The notes beneath the pieces are model-generated. The model made no database searches. It was not told the DNA's origin and saw only the letters and a list, made by a program, of their open reading frames with translations. From contig NC_091670.1 of assembly GCF_042453785.1 (NCBI RefSeq), forward strand, positions 38,575,501 to 38,639,500: a stretch of DNA of 64,000 nucleotides, given 5' to 3'. Both the position numbers and the translations under genes were made by a program. The stretch is from Malus domestica. Its lineage: Eukaryota; Streptophyta; Magnoliopsida; Rosales; Rosaceae. Within the stretch, counting starts at the first letter, position 1, and each line of letters begins with the position of its first letter. Below, piece after piece: positions 1 to 11,709 of this stretch.

Positions 1-172
1 TTCAACAGCCATAGAAGAAGAATCATATATAATATACATCGGGCGTATATAAAGTTATTTGTATAAAACAATGATAGAAGAGTAAGAGACGAACTGGTCT
101 GTCAGATCGATATCGGGTGGGCAGTGGATGTATCATGTATAGCAAGATGGCTGAACCTCAACGTACTGCTAA

Positions 173-1025
173 GGCCATCTCTAACCGAGGGCTGGCCAGA
201 GGGCTCGTTTTAGCTCTCTGGCCCTCCAAGATTCTCCAAGATATTAATATTTTAATGAACAGTACAGGACCATATTTGCCTCCGTCTCCAACCGAGGGCC
301 AGAGGGCCAGAGGGCTCGTTTTAGCCCTGTCACAAAAAACCGTCTCCAACCGAGGGCCAAAGGGCCATAGGGCCAAACATAATTTATTATTTAAAAACTA
401 CAACTTAATTTTATTTAAAAATCATGTTGGTTAGTGTTGTATAATTTTTATGTTGGTTAATGTTATTTAATGTTGTTTCATATTGTTTAATGTTGTTTCG
501 TGTTACTTAATTTAATTTAATGTTGTATAATGGGTTAGGAAGTTATAGAAAAAAAATAGAATTTAAAAAAAATATGAAACAATTTTTGTGAAATAGAAGT
601 TATAGGAAAAAAATGGAATTTAAAAAAATATATGAAACAAATTTTGTAAAATAGAAGTTATATGAAAAAAATATGAACCAAATTTTGTAAAATATAAGTT
701 ATAGGAAAAAAATAGAATTAAAAAAAATTGAAACAAATTTTGTAAAATAGAAGTTATAGGAAGTTATAGAAAAAAATAAGAAAAAAAAAAGGTTTACAAC
801 GGCTAGTGGCGCTAGCTGTTGGAAGTTTGAATTCAAATTGTTATTTCTGTCGGTTATAACCGACAGAAATGAGAAACATTAAAAAAAAAAAAGACCCTCC
901 AACCCTCTCCGATCCCGTGGGACCCTCCCAGATTCCCGAGCCCTCTGGCCTAGTCCTCGGTTGGATACGGTTTTAGGGCTATTTTCGGCCCTTTGGCCAT
1001 CTGGACCCTTCGGTTAGAGATGGCC
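173..1025. mobile_element. Tourist-like (PIF/Harbinger type) non-autonomous element
   Basis: An 853-bp element bounded by inverted ends GGCCATCTCTAACC and GGTTAGAGATGGCC, with the 3-bp direct repeat TAA on both sides (170-172 and 1026-1028). TWA target duplications and GG-starting inverted ends are the hallmark of PIF/Harbinger MITEs. The terminal module is partly repeated inside the left arm near 285-380 (GTCTCCAACCGAGGGCC motifs), and the middle is AT-rich with several diverged copies of a GAAGTTATAGGAAAAAAAT unit (about 540-780). A perfect 28-bp palindrome lies at 843-870. There is no transposase; short open frames here are chance. Confidence 0.8.
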
Positions 1026-1102
1026 TAACATCTCAAATCTCGGGTGGGCTGCAGCACAAACCAGCCAAGGAAAAATAAAAAGACAAGAAGAAAGAAGGTG
1101 AA

Positions 1103-1250
1103 GAAGAGGGGAGTAGGATTATCTCTTTTTTTTTTTTTTTTAATTTTATTTTATTTGAAAGATCATGATTAAGTTATGTCAACATCTTATATTAATATTA
1201 TATTAAAAAAAGGACAAAATAAAAAGTATGATAGGAAGAGAGAGAATGAG
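1103..1250. repeat. Partial MULE-type MITE copy
   Basis: The stretch starts with GGAGTAGGATTATCTC and contains the interior ATTAAGTTATGTCAACATCTT that is also present at about 4450 and, diverged, at about 3475. The matching right terminus seen in the other two copies is missing or too diverged to place, so the right limit is approximate. Confidence 0.45.
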
Positions 1251-3418
1251 ATAAAAAAGGCTAAGAAAGAATCTTAGTGCAGCAGAAGGAGCCTTAGGGT
1301 TAGGAGTACGTGTAGTGTGAACGCTGGATCAGTACTGGCCATTTGGGAACCACCAATTGGTTGAGAGGAAGATGCACGTGTAAACTTGGATTATCTAGTC
1401 AAAACGTGACCTAGTCAGCTGGGTTTATGATCATCTCAGTATGAGGATTATTCTTTTAAAATTTGCTCATGTACTCCTCACGGTGATTTAAATATTATTA
1501 ATTAATAAATGTAATTCAGTTTACACTCTCGAACTAATTGGTCTGCTAATGTGTAACGAGATTCAAGTCAAATACGTAAATAATCATATTAAATGATACG
1601 AAATATATTTAATTGTTAGGGTGAGGAGTAAGTTTTATTTTTAAAATTAATTCACCATAATAAAAGATGGCCCAACTATGTATAAACTCGTCATTTAATA
1701 TTACGACCCTTAATGTGAATAGAATAATACTTGCATTTTCCCTTGTCAGATGAGCTCATGCCCCAACTTAAAAATAACATATTTTCACTGTAGAAATTTT
1801 ATAATTCAAACTGTCGAATTTCTTAATCTTCCTTTAAATATCATCCATGCAAAAGACATTTGAGTTGAATATTATTTAGTCATCCAGATGTATCAAATAA
1901 ATCAACAAAAGGAGTTACCAAGTAACATATTAATGATGAACCATTCATTTATTTGATACATTCAGATGACTAAACGACATTTGATTCGAATGATTTTTGG
2001 TAAGGACAATCTTCACATGAAGGTTAAAAAATTGAACAATTATGATTGTGAAATTTTTAAGATGAAGATACATTGTTTACAAGTAAGGGAATGAGGTTTG
2101 CCCAAAGAGGAAATGCAAGTATTATCCATATAAATATATCATTGTATTTAAACAAATAATTCACATTGTTGTGAAACCAATTATTGAGAGAGAATAAAGA
2201 GAGGGCTGGCTAGAAAAGAGAGAAAGTGAGAAGGACATAAAGGAATTATGTGTATTAGTCTTCATGCCTAATGAATTTATTTATGCTCATCATGGTGCCT
2301 AACAAGTAATACAAAGTATATTAAGATTTGATCTCTAATCCTATTGGGATTACTACTTTAAGTTTACATGGTCACACTAGTTATAAAATGCTATTCATAA
2401 CATTTGCCCCTTGAGTGTGTACAACTTAAGAAGTAATTGTACCAAGTCTTCATAATAAAGAGATGGCGGTTGTTGTCCTTCAAAAAATGCATACGCGAGT
2501 CTCCAAGTAAGAGTGCATATAAAGATTTGTCCGTCTCTAACATGGATCTTCTATACTTACTTTTATTAAACATATAATAAATAACACTATGTATCCACTA
2601 ATGGTTCATTTTCAAGTAGTAGTTACAAGCATATGAGTTCGTTGGACACACATAGATAACTAAACGACTTTTAATTTGATTAAATTATTACATAACATTT
2701 TGAATGAGAAAATGAACATTTTTCAATCAAGACATTTCTACGGTTAATATACTTTAATTACAAATGAGGTGTACAATGTACCTATGAAGTGGATTAAAGT
2801 ATGCCTTTAATAATTAATAAGTTATTTTCCATGATTGAAATTTACACATTAGAATCTAATCAATCAATAGGACAAATATATTGGATTTTCACATATAAGA
2901 CCTCAATAACATTGCACTTAAAAATTATAACACTTCAAACTTTTTTTATTTATAATATTGTGGACTTTACAATGAGGAAATGTACCAAAACATTGTCGTA
3001 ATTAAAAATTAATTAGAACATGACTTAGGAATAATTCTCAGTTTTTTTATTTTTATAAAAAAACGTATAGTTGTTTGTGTTTTTTCTAATTTACTAAATT
3101 TTAGTTCATTATGTTTAACATCCATGAATGAGTATAACACATCACATTATTGTACTGAGAAGATCAAGCTTCAGGCACATGATCATAAGCAGCGTCGATC
3201 CCCCAAAAAGATGGTGCTAAGAGTGGTCAATCCCATGACCATGTGCTTCCTTTTTCTTTGGCCCAACCAACAGAACCATACTTTCCTTCAAGCTCCCACA
3301 AACAGTCCCTATATGGACAGACAACTTGATCGGTGCACACAATCTTGTACCAAATTGTTAGGTTGCAAGTGCATGTCAAAATGTTGACCCATGCAATTGC
3401 ATGAAACCTATTTGTGAA

Positions 3419-3617
3419 GGAGGCAGATTCTTTGGCCTTCTACTTCTCGTGCCCTCCTGTTTTGTGTGGTCATAGTTAAGCTATGTCAATATTATATATT
3501 TTTTTTTTATTAGAAATAATAAGATAAAAAAAATAGTAATATAAAATGTTAAAATGACTTAATCATAATCACACAAACAGAAAAGCACGGAAAATAAGAG
3601 AGCAGAATATCTGCCTC
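3419..3617. mobile_element. MULE-type MITE, hairpin-forming, about 199 bp
   Basis: Left end GGAGGCAGATTCT and right end AGAATATCTGCCTC are inverted, and inner segments GTGTGGTCATAGTTAAG and CTTAATCATAATCACAC also pair, so the whole element folds as a long imperfect hairpin. It is flanked by a direct repeat TATTTGTGAA (3409-3418 and 3618-3627). A 9-10 bp duplication points to a Mutator-like transposase acting in trans. No coding capacity. Confidence 0.75.
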
Positions 3618-3784
3618 TATTTGTGAAAGCCGTTGGATTTGAGTAATTCAGAAGCAACTCTGATTTGCTATAGTTATATGATTATATCACAGAGTCATAA
3701 TTGTTACGTGCGCACCTCTGTCATCTAACATGATTAGACGTGCCACCAACAGATATATATCTCAACATTTTTATGGTTTATTTT

Positions 3785-3940
3785 GAAATAAAAACTAATG
3801 AAAATATATTGAAAATTTTGAATTTTAACCGTAAAAATCAAAATGTATTGTAAGTAAATAGTATTATAAATGAATTTTTACAGTAAAAATATCCTTAACG
3901 TTAAAAGTAAACAATATCAAAATGTTTCGTTAAGATTGTT
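3785..3940. repeat. Degenerate copy of the GGGAACTTTAACG short repeat family
   Basis: It contains AAAACTAATGAAAAT, a diverged GAGTTTTAAC core, TAAGTAAATAGTA and a final TTCGTTAA in the same order as the intact family members at 25770-25922 and 50568-50720, with many substitutions. The limits are approximate. Confidence 0.45.
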
Positions 3941-4383
3941 TCAATGATATAATTTTACAACAGTGGGTTATAGCATAGGGAGGATTTGAGTTCTTTTACA
4001 TTAAATATACTGATTAGTTGGGCTATTATATAAATGTTTATTGTCCTAGCCCTTCCGACTAATGAAAAGTCTGAACTTTGTTTGTTTTTTGTTTTTTTAA
4101 CAGATAATACTATTTTCATTAAGGCGATGTGATGAGTTTAGTTTTATGATGAACTAGTAATAATGTGGTTTAAATTCATCTTTGATGAGAATCTAAATTT
4201 GTTTTAAGAAAATACAAAACAATAAAAGTATTTTAAATACTAAAAAATTGATCACTTTTTTATTGTCAAACAATAGATTTTGTTAGATTAGATCTTAGAT
4301 TTGCTACTGACGAGATTTGAATCTCGCTGTTATACAAAGGCTCAACATTTTTTCACCATTGTAGTAAATGGCCATTTACTCAC

Positions 4384-4576
4384 GGAGGAGGATTCTCTCT
4401 TCTCCTAATCTCTTTCATGTTCCCTCTCTTTCTATTTGAACGGTCATAATTAAGTTATGTCAACATCTTGTATTAATTTTTTTATAAAAAAATAAGATAA
4501 AAAATAATGTATGAGAAGAGAAAATAGAAAAATAAAAAATAAAAAATAAAAATAAAAGAGGAGATAATCCTACTCC
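4384..4576. mobile_element. MULE-type MITE, about 193 bp
   Basis: Ends GGAGGAGGATTCTC and GATAATCCTACTCC are inverted. The 9-bp flanks TTTACTCAC (4375-4383) and TTTACTAAC (4577-4585) match at 8 of 9 positions. The interior TCATAATTAAGTTATGTC identifies the same family as the elements near 1.1 kb and 3.4 kb. Confidence 0.7.
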
Positions 4577-5624
4577 TTTACTAACTCATGACTCTTGAAA
4601 GTTGTTCCTCAATTCTATACATAATTACAGACAAGACTAGACATTTTTGGAATCTAGAAAACGTAGCCCACGCCTCACGCTATAGAGACACTCAGATGAA
4701 ATAAACAAAGGATAAATTCCATTAAGAATTGAATGGGAAAAGTATGGAAATCAGAGAGCAAACAATCCAACTCCAAATTGAATGGCACAACTTGAAGAAT
4801 TTTTTTTTTTTTTTTCACTTGTTAAGTTGTTATGAACAAGATTGATGATATATGTTTTCTTTTTATTACCAGTTATAACTTTTAATGTTTTCTTTTTTTA
4901 AATCTATTTGAAAATTTATTTACGCAGAACTATAAATTTAAATTACCACTTTCATGTTTACTACTATATAATTATAAATTTTATAGTAATAATTTTAGTT
5001 TAGTTCATTTACCGAATAATTTCTGACTTCACCATTGCATAGAATAATGCACATATAATAAGTTATACAATTATAATAAAATTAATTACAATTAGGTATC
5101 GAATATAAATATATGTGAGTCTAACTTAAAATTTCCTTCAACCAAGTAGAGAGAACGGGTAAAGCTATAAAACTACGTTGACATGGTTTTGTCGTTTATA
5201 GTGCAGACAAATAATTACGTATCGCGTCAGCAACAACTTTGCCATAATCCAGTGTTTCATCTAGTGACTTCCGCAATGTTCACAATATATAAGTTTAACT
5301 ATACGCATTTATGCTTTGATTTGGCTTTTCTTAAAAAGTAGTATCAGATATATCAATTATTTAGATTAAATTTTATAAATTATATGAGGTGTTTGTTGAG
5401 GGATCAGTTCATTAGTTTCTTTGATCTCATTTGGTGTTTCTTTTCATTCAAAAGGGACTCGAGAGAAAGCGATATTGTCGTTGGAACTTGATTGAAAATA
5501 GTGTTCATCTGACTTGCACCGATAGACCCCACAACAGTTGGTTGCGCCCAAGAAAGACACACTTATTTAGTAATACATTACATAGTTTATAAATTTATTC
5601 TAACAAATTAAAGCATTACTCTTT

Positions 5625-5775
5625 AGGAAAACTAATGAAAATGATTTGAAAACTTTGAGTTTTAACGAAAATGACAAAAAAATGTTGTAAGTAAATAGTA
5701 TCAAGATTGACTTTTAAAATAAAAATGTATTTTTTCATTAAAATAAATAATACTGAGAACTTTTCGTTAAAATCC
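5625..5775. repeat. Degenerate copy of the GGGAACTTTAACG short repeat family
   Basis: The order GAAAACTAATGAAAATG, CTTTGAGTTTTAACG, GTAAATAGTATC, GATTGACTTTTAA and TTTTCGTTAAA follows the family member at 25770-25922. The GGGAACT terminus is lost, so this is an old copy. Confidence 0.55.
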
Positions 5776-6113
5776 TCTTATACTTTTCTTAAAGCAGGAT
5801 ATCAACACGTTCACAGCGTTTTTATTAATTTTTTTTTTCTTTTCTGAAATCGTTCACATCGCTTTTGAATGTACATTAGACACTTGGCAAATGAAAAGTA
5901 AAATCAATCAAAACTAATTATTAAAGAAAGACTCAGATGGGAAACGTGTAATGACATGTTGAATTACTTCAGTAATATCGGGGAAAGACCGAGGGTAATT
6001 ACGTAAATTAAAAGTAATGTCTATGTCCTTATAAGGCCCTCCGGGGCAAAACACTTGCACAAAACTAACAAAAACAAAATTTGTACCTGTTTTCTTCAGC
6101 CGCCTCGCCGTTG

Positions 6114-6827
6114 ATGGAAGCAGACGAAGTAATGGATTTATACGATTCTTTCTGGTTCAAGTTCCCGATCTTCAAGAAACAACCAGTTTCATCGAACCCA
6201 TCAAATTTTGAAGAACACCCAGATCATGAAATCGAAGAAAACCCAGAAAAACCATCAAAGCCAGAGTTTTTACGGATTCCAACCAGGCACACCAGGTCCA
6301 TGAGCGACGAGTTGAGCTCCAATACGAGCTTCAACTTGAGCACTCTCTCGCCGGACACTGTCCTCCACAGACCGAAGCTCTCCACAATTCTTTCCGGAAA
6401 AGAAGCCAGGGAAATCGGAAACCCGAAACAGATATATTCAGAAGAAGAACCACAGAAGAAAGTTGAAAGGAGGAGGAGGAGAAGAAAGAAGAAGAGTGAG
6501 AGCAAGAGCTTGACAGACCTTCAGTTTGAAGAGCTAAAAGGGTTTATGGATCTTGGTTTTGTTTTCTCAGAGGAAGATAAAGATTCAAACTTGGTTTCAA
6601 TCATTCCTGGGCTGCAAAGATTGGGAAAGAAGGATGACAGCAGAGAGGAGAGGTTTGATGAGTCTGCAATTTCAAGGCCGTACCTTTCTGAAGCTTGGGA
6701 GGTTAGGGAGAAGAGGAAGAGAGAGAAGCCATTGATGAATTGGAGGTTTCCTGCGTTGGAAAATGAAATTGACATGAAAGACAATCTCAAATGGTGGGCT
6801 CATACTGTTGCTTCTGCAGTTAGATGA
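6114..6827 (+). CDS. DUF1685 family protein (237 aa)
   Basis: A single-exon protein of unknown molecular function from the plant-specific DUF1685 family. Visible features are an N-terminal LYDSFWF motif (residues 9-15), a Thr/Ser-rich linker, a very basic tract of Arg/Lys at about 117-128 that could act as a nuclear signal, the family core LTDLQFEELKGFMDLGFVF (133-151) followed by SEEDKDS and SIIPGLQRLG, an SRPYLSEAW motif (188-196), and the C-terminal MKDNLKWWAHTVASAVR (221-237). The first ATG is at 6114; the same frame extends 33 bp upstream without an ATG. A canonical AATAAA lies at 6949-6954. A diverged relative sits 3.2 kb downstream on the same strand. The family assignment is strong; any role is unknown. 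Confidence 0.85.
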   Translation: MEADEVMDLYDSFWFKFPIFKKQPVSSNPSNFEEHPDHEIEENPEKPSKPEFLRIPTRHTRSMSDELSSNTSFNLSTLSPDTVLHRPKLSTILSGKEAREIGNPKQIYSEEEPQKKVERRRRRRKKKSESKSLTDLQFEELKGFMDLGFVFSEEDKDSNLVSIIPGLQRLGKKDDSREERFDESAISRPYLSEAWEVREKRKREKPLMNWRFPALENEIDMKDNLKWWAHTVASAVR

Positions 6828-6948
6828 CGAACATTTTGGTTCTAAGATTTTTTGTACTTTTCTTTTTTGGTTTGGATTTTGCTTCAGTTTTTTTGACATT
6901 TTTTGTATACAGTGGTTAATCAATATTGTTCTACAACTTGTAAATGTG

Positions 6949-6954
6949 AATAAA
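6949..6954 (+). promoter_or_regulatory. Polyadenylation signal AATAAA of the DUF1685 gene
   Basis: Canonical hexamer 122 bp after the stop codon, preceded by T-rich sequence as is usual for plant 3' ends. Confidence 0.5.
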
Positions 6955-6959
6955 AAGTA

Positions 6960-7453
6960 GAAACATTATTATGAATATTTGTGCTTAACTTCTGTTGCAG
7001 CTGGATTGCAAGATTGAATCTCGGAAGAAATTGGTTTCTGGTTTGCGCTTAACTTCCTCTGCATCATTGTTAACATTGTTCATTTAGTTTAATATGAAAA
7101 TCACGGTCAATCACATTTCAAAATTAAAAAATGACTGCCAATAATTTGCAATAAAAAATTTATATTTAATTAACGGCTAATTCACGTGGGCTGAGTTATT
7201 GGATGGATTCAGTGTGACAATGTAACAGGAGGAAATGTCAACGAAGGCAAATGAATCAATGAGTTAGTGTCGGGTCAAACAACAATACCCTAAACCCCAC
7301 GATTTAGGGTTTAGAGTGAGAAGGTTAGAAGGGAAGAGTGATCTCACCTTCACGATTTTAAGTGAACGATTGAGATTATTTGATTCGAGATTTTGCATGG
7401 AAACGATCCGGCAACGATCCTTGTTGCGATTGCACAGGGCCCTAATGAACTAA
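6960..7453. other. Intergenic spacer without recognised gene
   Basis: 3' flank of the DUF1685 gene. It contains CCCTAAACC and TTTAGGGTTTAGAG around 7290-7315 (telomere-box-like, possibly part of a promoter or an old gene edge). No coding frame could be recognised. Confidence 0.4.
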
Positions 7454-8574
7454 GGGTGCGTTTGTTGCACCGGACTATCTCGAACTGGACTAGTTTCAGG
7501 AACTAAGCTGGACTGGCTTAGACTAGACTAAGCTGGATTGACTTAGTGAAGCGTTTGGTGCAGTGTCGGACTAAAAAACAGAATAATTAAAAAAAAGGGA
7601 AAAAACAACCGGTAATATATAAAAAAATATCCATGTTATTTGCTTCAACTTCAATTTCAACCAACATCAAAGTTTCAACCAAAATTTCTCAGTTCCCAAA
7701 TTCTACCAACTTCAATTTCAACTAAAATTTCCAGTTCCCAAATTCTAACAAAATTTCAATGAATTTCAACCAACTTCAATTTCAACTAACCTACAATCAA
7801 ATTCTAAATTGCATATTACCCAGAGGAAGAATTGGCAAATTAACTCATAATCTACCCCAAAAATTCATGTTTTCTATTAAAAACCAAAGATTTACAACCT
7901 CAATTTCTCAAAAGTCACGCATTGGCAATATATTTCCCACGAAAGGTAAGCAAATCAGGCCTCCACCTGCGTCATTGAGGCCTCCATCTGCCATCTGCGA
8001 ATCAAACCTCCAGCCGCGAGCCTCCATTTTCAATTGCAGATCTTAGTCAACCAAATTCGTCCTTGTTCCTTCAACCCCACCATCGTCTCCTCCTCTAAAC
8101 CTCTCTTCTCCGATGACCCACCCCAATCCCCTCCTCAAATCGACATGAATGGCCATGCTGCCGACGGTGGAGAGCTCAAACTCAGCCTAGGGCCTATCGT
8201 CGTCGTTCTCATCTTTTTTGTAGCTCAGACTAAACCCAAAGAAGCGCGTAGCCGAGAATTTGTACATCTCGTCGACGATCGTCGCCATCGGTGGGGTGGT
8301 TCGGCGAGGTTGGTCGAGCAAACATGGACAAAGATGCGAGGAGGATGGCTGGACGAGGATGCGATGAGGAAGGGACGCGAACGGTCTTAGCAGTCCCTTG
8401 CTGATTGGGGGGTCTCGCTAAGCCCTTCTAACGAAGGACTTAGTCGGAGCGTGTCCGGTCTAATCCTATTAAACCTAATCCTTGTGCAAACCAAACATGA
8501 GACTACACTAGCAATTAGTCTAGTCCAGTCCAGTCCCCCCTAATCCGGTCAAACAAACACACCCTAAGGGTATC
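7454..8574. mobile_element. PIF/Harbinger-type non-autonomous element, 1121 bp
   Basis: Left end GGGTGCGTTTGTT and right end AACAAACACACCC are inverted, with TAA on both sides (7451-7453 and 8575-8577). Subterminal regions are rich in GACTAGACTAAGC and TTAGTCTAGTCC motifs in opposite orientation. The interior (about 7760-8390) is unlike the ends and GC-richer on the right; two short open frames occur there but neither resembles transposase. It is either a deleted autonomous element or one carrying captured DNA. Confidence 0.75.
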
Positions 8575-10054
8575 CGACTGCAACAAATTGCAAAGGGAGT
8601 GAGAGGCTGTGCAGGTGCAAGGAAGAAGAAATGAGTAGCCTTGTTTGGCTGCACAGGAACTTCGAAATCAATGGACCGGCCCTGCAGGATACGCATGAAG
8701 TCGCTTAAAGATTGAGCGCACAGATAAAATCAAACAAAAAAAACACACACAAAAAAGTATGGTGTGAACGGTGAAACAGTGAGCTCGTGGAAATTAGGTA
8801 AAATATTATCGAATATATGATGCATTTAGGGTGTGACTACTTGACCCTGAGACCCAGTCATGTAGGTTTATTCACATCTTAATATAATCACACACACACA
8901 TATATAGATACAAAAAATGCCAAATATAATCAATATTTCTAAATAAAAAAATCTTTTCCAACAGAAAAAAAAAAACCGATTCACTTTATCTTTCTCAGCA
9001 GCCTCACGCCCTATACGAATTAATTAATTAAATACAGTATCTACTTGACCTGTGTTTTTATTTTATTAACTATCTAATTCGAATAAAATAAATGTAAAAC
9101 AAACCAAATTTAAAGAAGACTCAATTCCAAGGGCTAATTCTGTAACAAAGAAGGAAGGTCTATCTATGATTCTATGTGTTTATAAAGACTTCCAACTTCC
9201 GAAACATATATTTATACCTTGATAAATTAATAACTTATTAATTAATAATAAATTACTTAATTACTTAATCACTTAATGTTTGCTACATTAATAAATTTTA
9301 CTCAATCTCAAGATTATTAATTTATAGATAAGTTTTTCTTGAAAGTAGGGAATGGTTAGTCTATGTTGTGAAAACTCAAAGGTCAAAAACAATAAACTAA
9401 GTCAAATGCAAAGAAGAACATCTTAAAAGTGAAAGTTTTAATAAACTCTCTGTCACCTTATTTTTTCTAATAATATCTTATACTATTAGTACGAAAATTT
9501 ACGTTACATTGTAAATAGCAAAAAATTGATAGAGAGTTTCTCAACGTTCTAATAAACAAAATCTTAGATTAAAGTTCCAATACACTTTTACCATTTCCCC
9601 CAAAGAATAAATCTTCCAAACTAACAATTATTAATGGAATCATATCGTTTCCCACGTAATTTTAAACAGTCGGACAACGTAAAGTCGCCGCCCACTGCTT
9701 ACACCCCAAATGACCAAAATACGCTCACAGATTCCTCGCAGATTGACTCAGTTGGGACGGGAACACGGATAATACAACACATATTTTTATATAAGTGGTG
9801 AAAATTTTTAATTTTTAAGTTATTAACATTTTAATACATATAACCCACTATTTATATAGGAACACGTGGTGTACTATCTCGTGTGACGGTCATACTGAAA
9901 AATCTCCCCAGGTGAGGAAAGTCAGTTTGGTCAATCAAAAAACGTACAATGAGAACATTTGAGGTCAGTCCAACGTTCAACTAGAAAGTGCAAGTGTCGC
10001 CCAAACACAAACCTCTGCAGTCTCTGTTCGGGCCTTGACTCAGTGTCATTTCTC
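8575..10054. other. Intergenic region upstream of the second DUF1685-like gene
   Basis: AT-rich DNA with poly-A tracts and a small CA/TA repeat near 8889-8905. No gene or delimited mobile element was recognised. The segment just before 10055 is the presumed promoter and 5' UTR of the next gene; no convincing TATA box is apparent. Confidence 0.4.
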
Positions 10055-10582
10055 ATGGACTCTTCGCGAGTCGCGGAGAGCTTTGACTCGCTCTGGTTCT
10101 TCGGCAACGTCTTCTCGTCCAAACCCATGTCGCCAATTGTTCAAAATCAGCGAACGGAGTCGCCGCCAGTGGCTGAAATGTCTATCCCAATGTGCCCCAA
10201 AGGTGACGGACCAGAAACTGTGGAGCCAGGTTCCATGCAGTTGGTGGTGGAATATTATGATTCTCAGAGTCAAAGATCAACGGTGAAGGCAAAGAGGAGG
10301 AGGAGGAGGAAGAAGGGTCTGCAGAGAAATAAGAGGAAGATTCTTGGAGAGTTTGAAATGTCGGGTTTCGATGATCGTGCGGAGGAGGTTAGTTATGGAA
10401 ATTTTTGGTCATCTAGTCCGACGGTTGATGGGAATTGTGAGTTTAACAATCAGAGGTTTGGAAAGTATCCGAGTGCAAATTATGGGATGCCTTCAATCAG
10501 TGATAAAATGGCTATGAAAGAGCATCTCAAGTCATGGGCTTACGCTGTTGCTTGCACTGTCATCGCTTACAATGTTGATTGA
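10055..10582 (+). CDS. Diverged DUF1685-like protein lacking the family core (175 aa)
   Basis: Single-exon frame. The start is the first ATG (10055); the frame is open further 5' but has no ATG there. It keeps the two ends of the DUF1685 family: ESFDSLWFFGNVF (8-20), matching LYDSFWF in the neighbour, and MKEHLKSWAYAVACTV (154-169), matching its C-terminus. A basic tract sits at about 78-94. The central LTDLxFEELKGFMDLGF block and the SIIPGLQ segment are absent; the region after the basic tract reads EFEMSGFDDRAEE instead. The last residues IAYNVD replace the usual terminal Arg. It is most likely an expressed small paralogue that lost the core, or less likely a decaying copy. Function unknown. 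Confidence 0.65.
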   Translation: MDSSRVAESFDSLWFFGNVFSSKPMSPIVQNQRTESPPVAEMSIPMCPKGDGPETVEPGSMQLVVEYYDSQSQRSTVKAKRRRRRKKGLQRNKRKILGEFEMSGFDDRAEEVSYGNFWSSSPTVDGNCEFNNQRFGKYPSANYGMPSISDKMAMKEHLKSWAYAVACTVIAYNVD

Positions 10583-11328
10583 TAATCATTTCGTTTTTAG
10601 CCTTTTAGGACTGTCTAATTGCATACTTCAACATTAATCTCGTATGTGACTTATTAAGCTGTTTGATTTGGGCTTTCCTTTGACAATGTAATGATTCTGA
10701 TATGTGATTAAGGTTGTAATTGTTTCTGTCATTCTTTGATTAAACTAGATAATAGTTTTGTGTCAGTTTGTAGAGAGGTTCTTGTGTGAGGCCACCGGAC
10801 GAGGTGAGGGGAGACAAAAAATGGGGCTGGGTGAACATGGAAAAATCAGAGAGGGTGGGGTAGGGAAACTCTTTTGTGTCTAGGTCCGCACGGAAGAAGA
10901 TGAAAATACTCAACAGAAGAATCCTATGTGAGGACACTAAAGAACCAACGTAAAGTCATTATCGAATAAGATATGGCCGATAATGTATTGATAATATGTC
11001 AATAAGTTTTATTAGCGATGATACATTATGGATGCCAGCTTACCAAGGAACATAGTTGCCTTCTTCCTTGGAAACAGTCTTAGTCAATCACAGTTTAACA
11101 CGTGTGTAAATTTTCCGTTCAACTGGACTTTTTTTTTATCCCAACCGTCCTAATCAGCCTCCACATATGCATCAAATGAGTCGTCCATTTCTTGTGAAAC
11201 GATGCTTTTTTAGCAAGCTAGCAACATTAGGAATTAGATTTCTATTGGCCACAAGTTCATGCATGCCTAAGCTTTGGCTTATATAGGACTTAGAAGCAGA
11301 GAAGCACTTCTGGGAAACACCATACTAA
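10583..11328. other. Intergenic region
   Basis: 3' flank of the preceding gene. No coding region recognised. The open frame on the minus strand at 10740-10937 has no family resemblance. The last 200 bp are ordinary AT-rich DNA up to the first of two abutting MITEs. Confidence 0.4.
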
Positions 11329-11706
11329 GGGTTGGTTTGGTATTGTTGTACTTTGAAAAAAAACTGATGTGAGAATAAACGGCTGTGTTATGAGAATAAG
11401 CGGCTGTGAAATAAATCAGCAGAGTGTTTGGTAAACTTTTTTGTAAAAGTGCTTTTGGAAAAAAAAAAGCAGTCTAATAGTGGGTCTTTTCATTAAAGGA
11501 GCACTGTAGCTCCGTGTGCTTTGAAAAAAAGCCAGTTTTCCAAAGCTGCAAATAGCAGCTTCAGCTTTTTCCTTTGATTTCATCTTATTCTCACAGCAGC
11601 TTCCAAAATAAGCCCTTTTTTTTTAGTTTACCAAACACCTAAAACCCTCACAACTTTTTTTTCATGGGTGCTTTTTTTTTTATGCACCTCACTCCCAAAC
11701 CACCCC
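11329..11706. mobile_element. Tourist-like MITE copy 1 (378 bp)
   Basis: Begins GGGTTGGTTTGG and ends CCAAACCACCCC, flanked by TAA at 11326-11328 and 11707-11709. Internal AGCAGCTT/AAGCTGCT-type and AAAAGTGCTTTT motifs repeat in inverted order. Same family as 11710-12247 and 13619-13973. Confidence 0.8.
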
Positions 11707-11709
11707 TAA

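Larger units (their letters stand above)
1026..6113. other. Gene-free AT-rich intergenic region
   Basis: About 5 kb of AT-rich DNA with no coding frame that resembles a gene. It holds two MULE-type MITEs (3419-3617 and 4384-4576), a probable partial third copy (about 1103-1250) and two degenerate copies of the GGGAACTTTAACG repeat family (about 3785-3940 and 5625-5775). Short open frames at 2391-2573, 2801-3001 and 3124-3387 have no recognisable domain. The last 100 bp contain a weak TATA-like TTATAAG (6029-6035) upstream of the next gene. Confidence 0.6.

Noticed and set aside
3124-3387. 87-codon Cys-containing frame
   Set aside because: No signal peptide and no conserved cysteine spacing of a known small peptide family; probably chance.
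7759-8390. Two open frames within the Harbinger-type element as transposase
   Set aside because: No DDE catalytic pattern or Myb-like domain is visible; too short.
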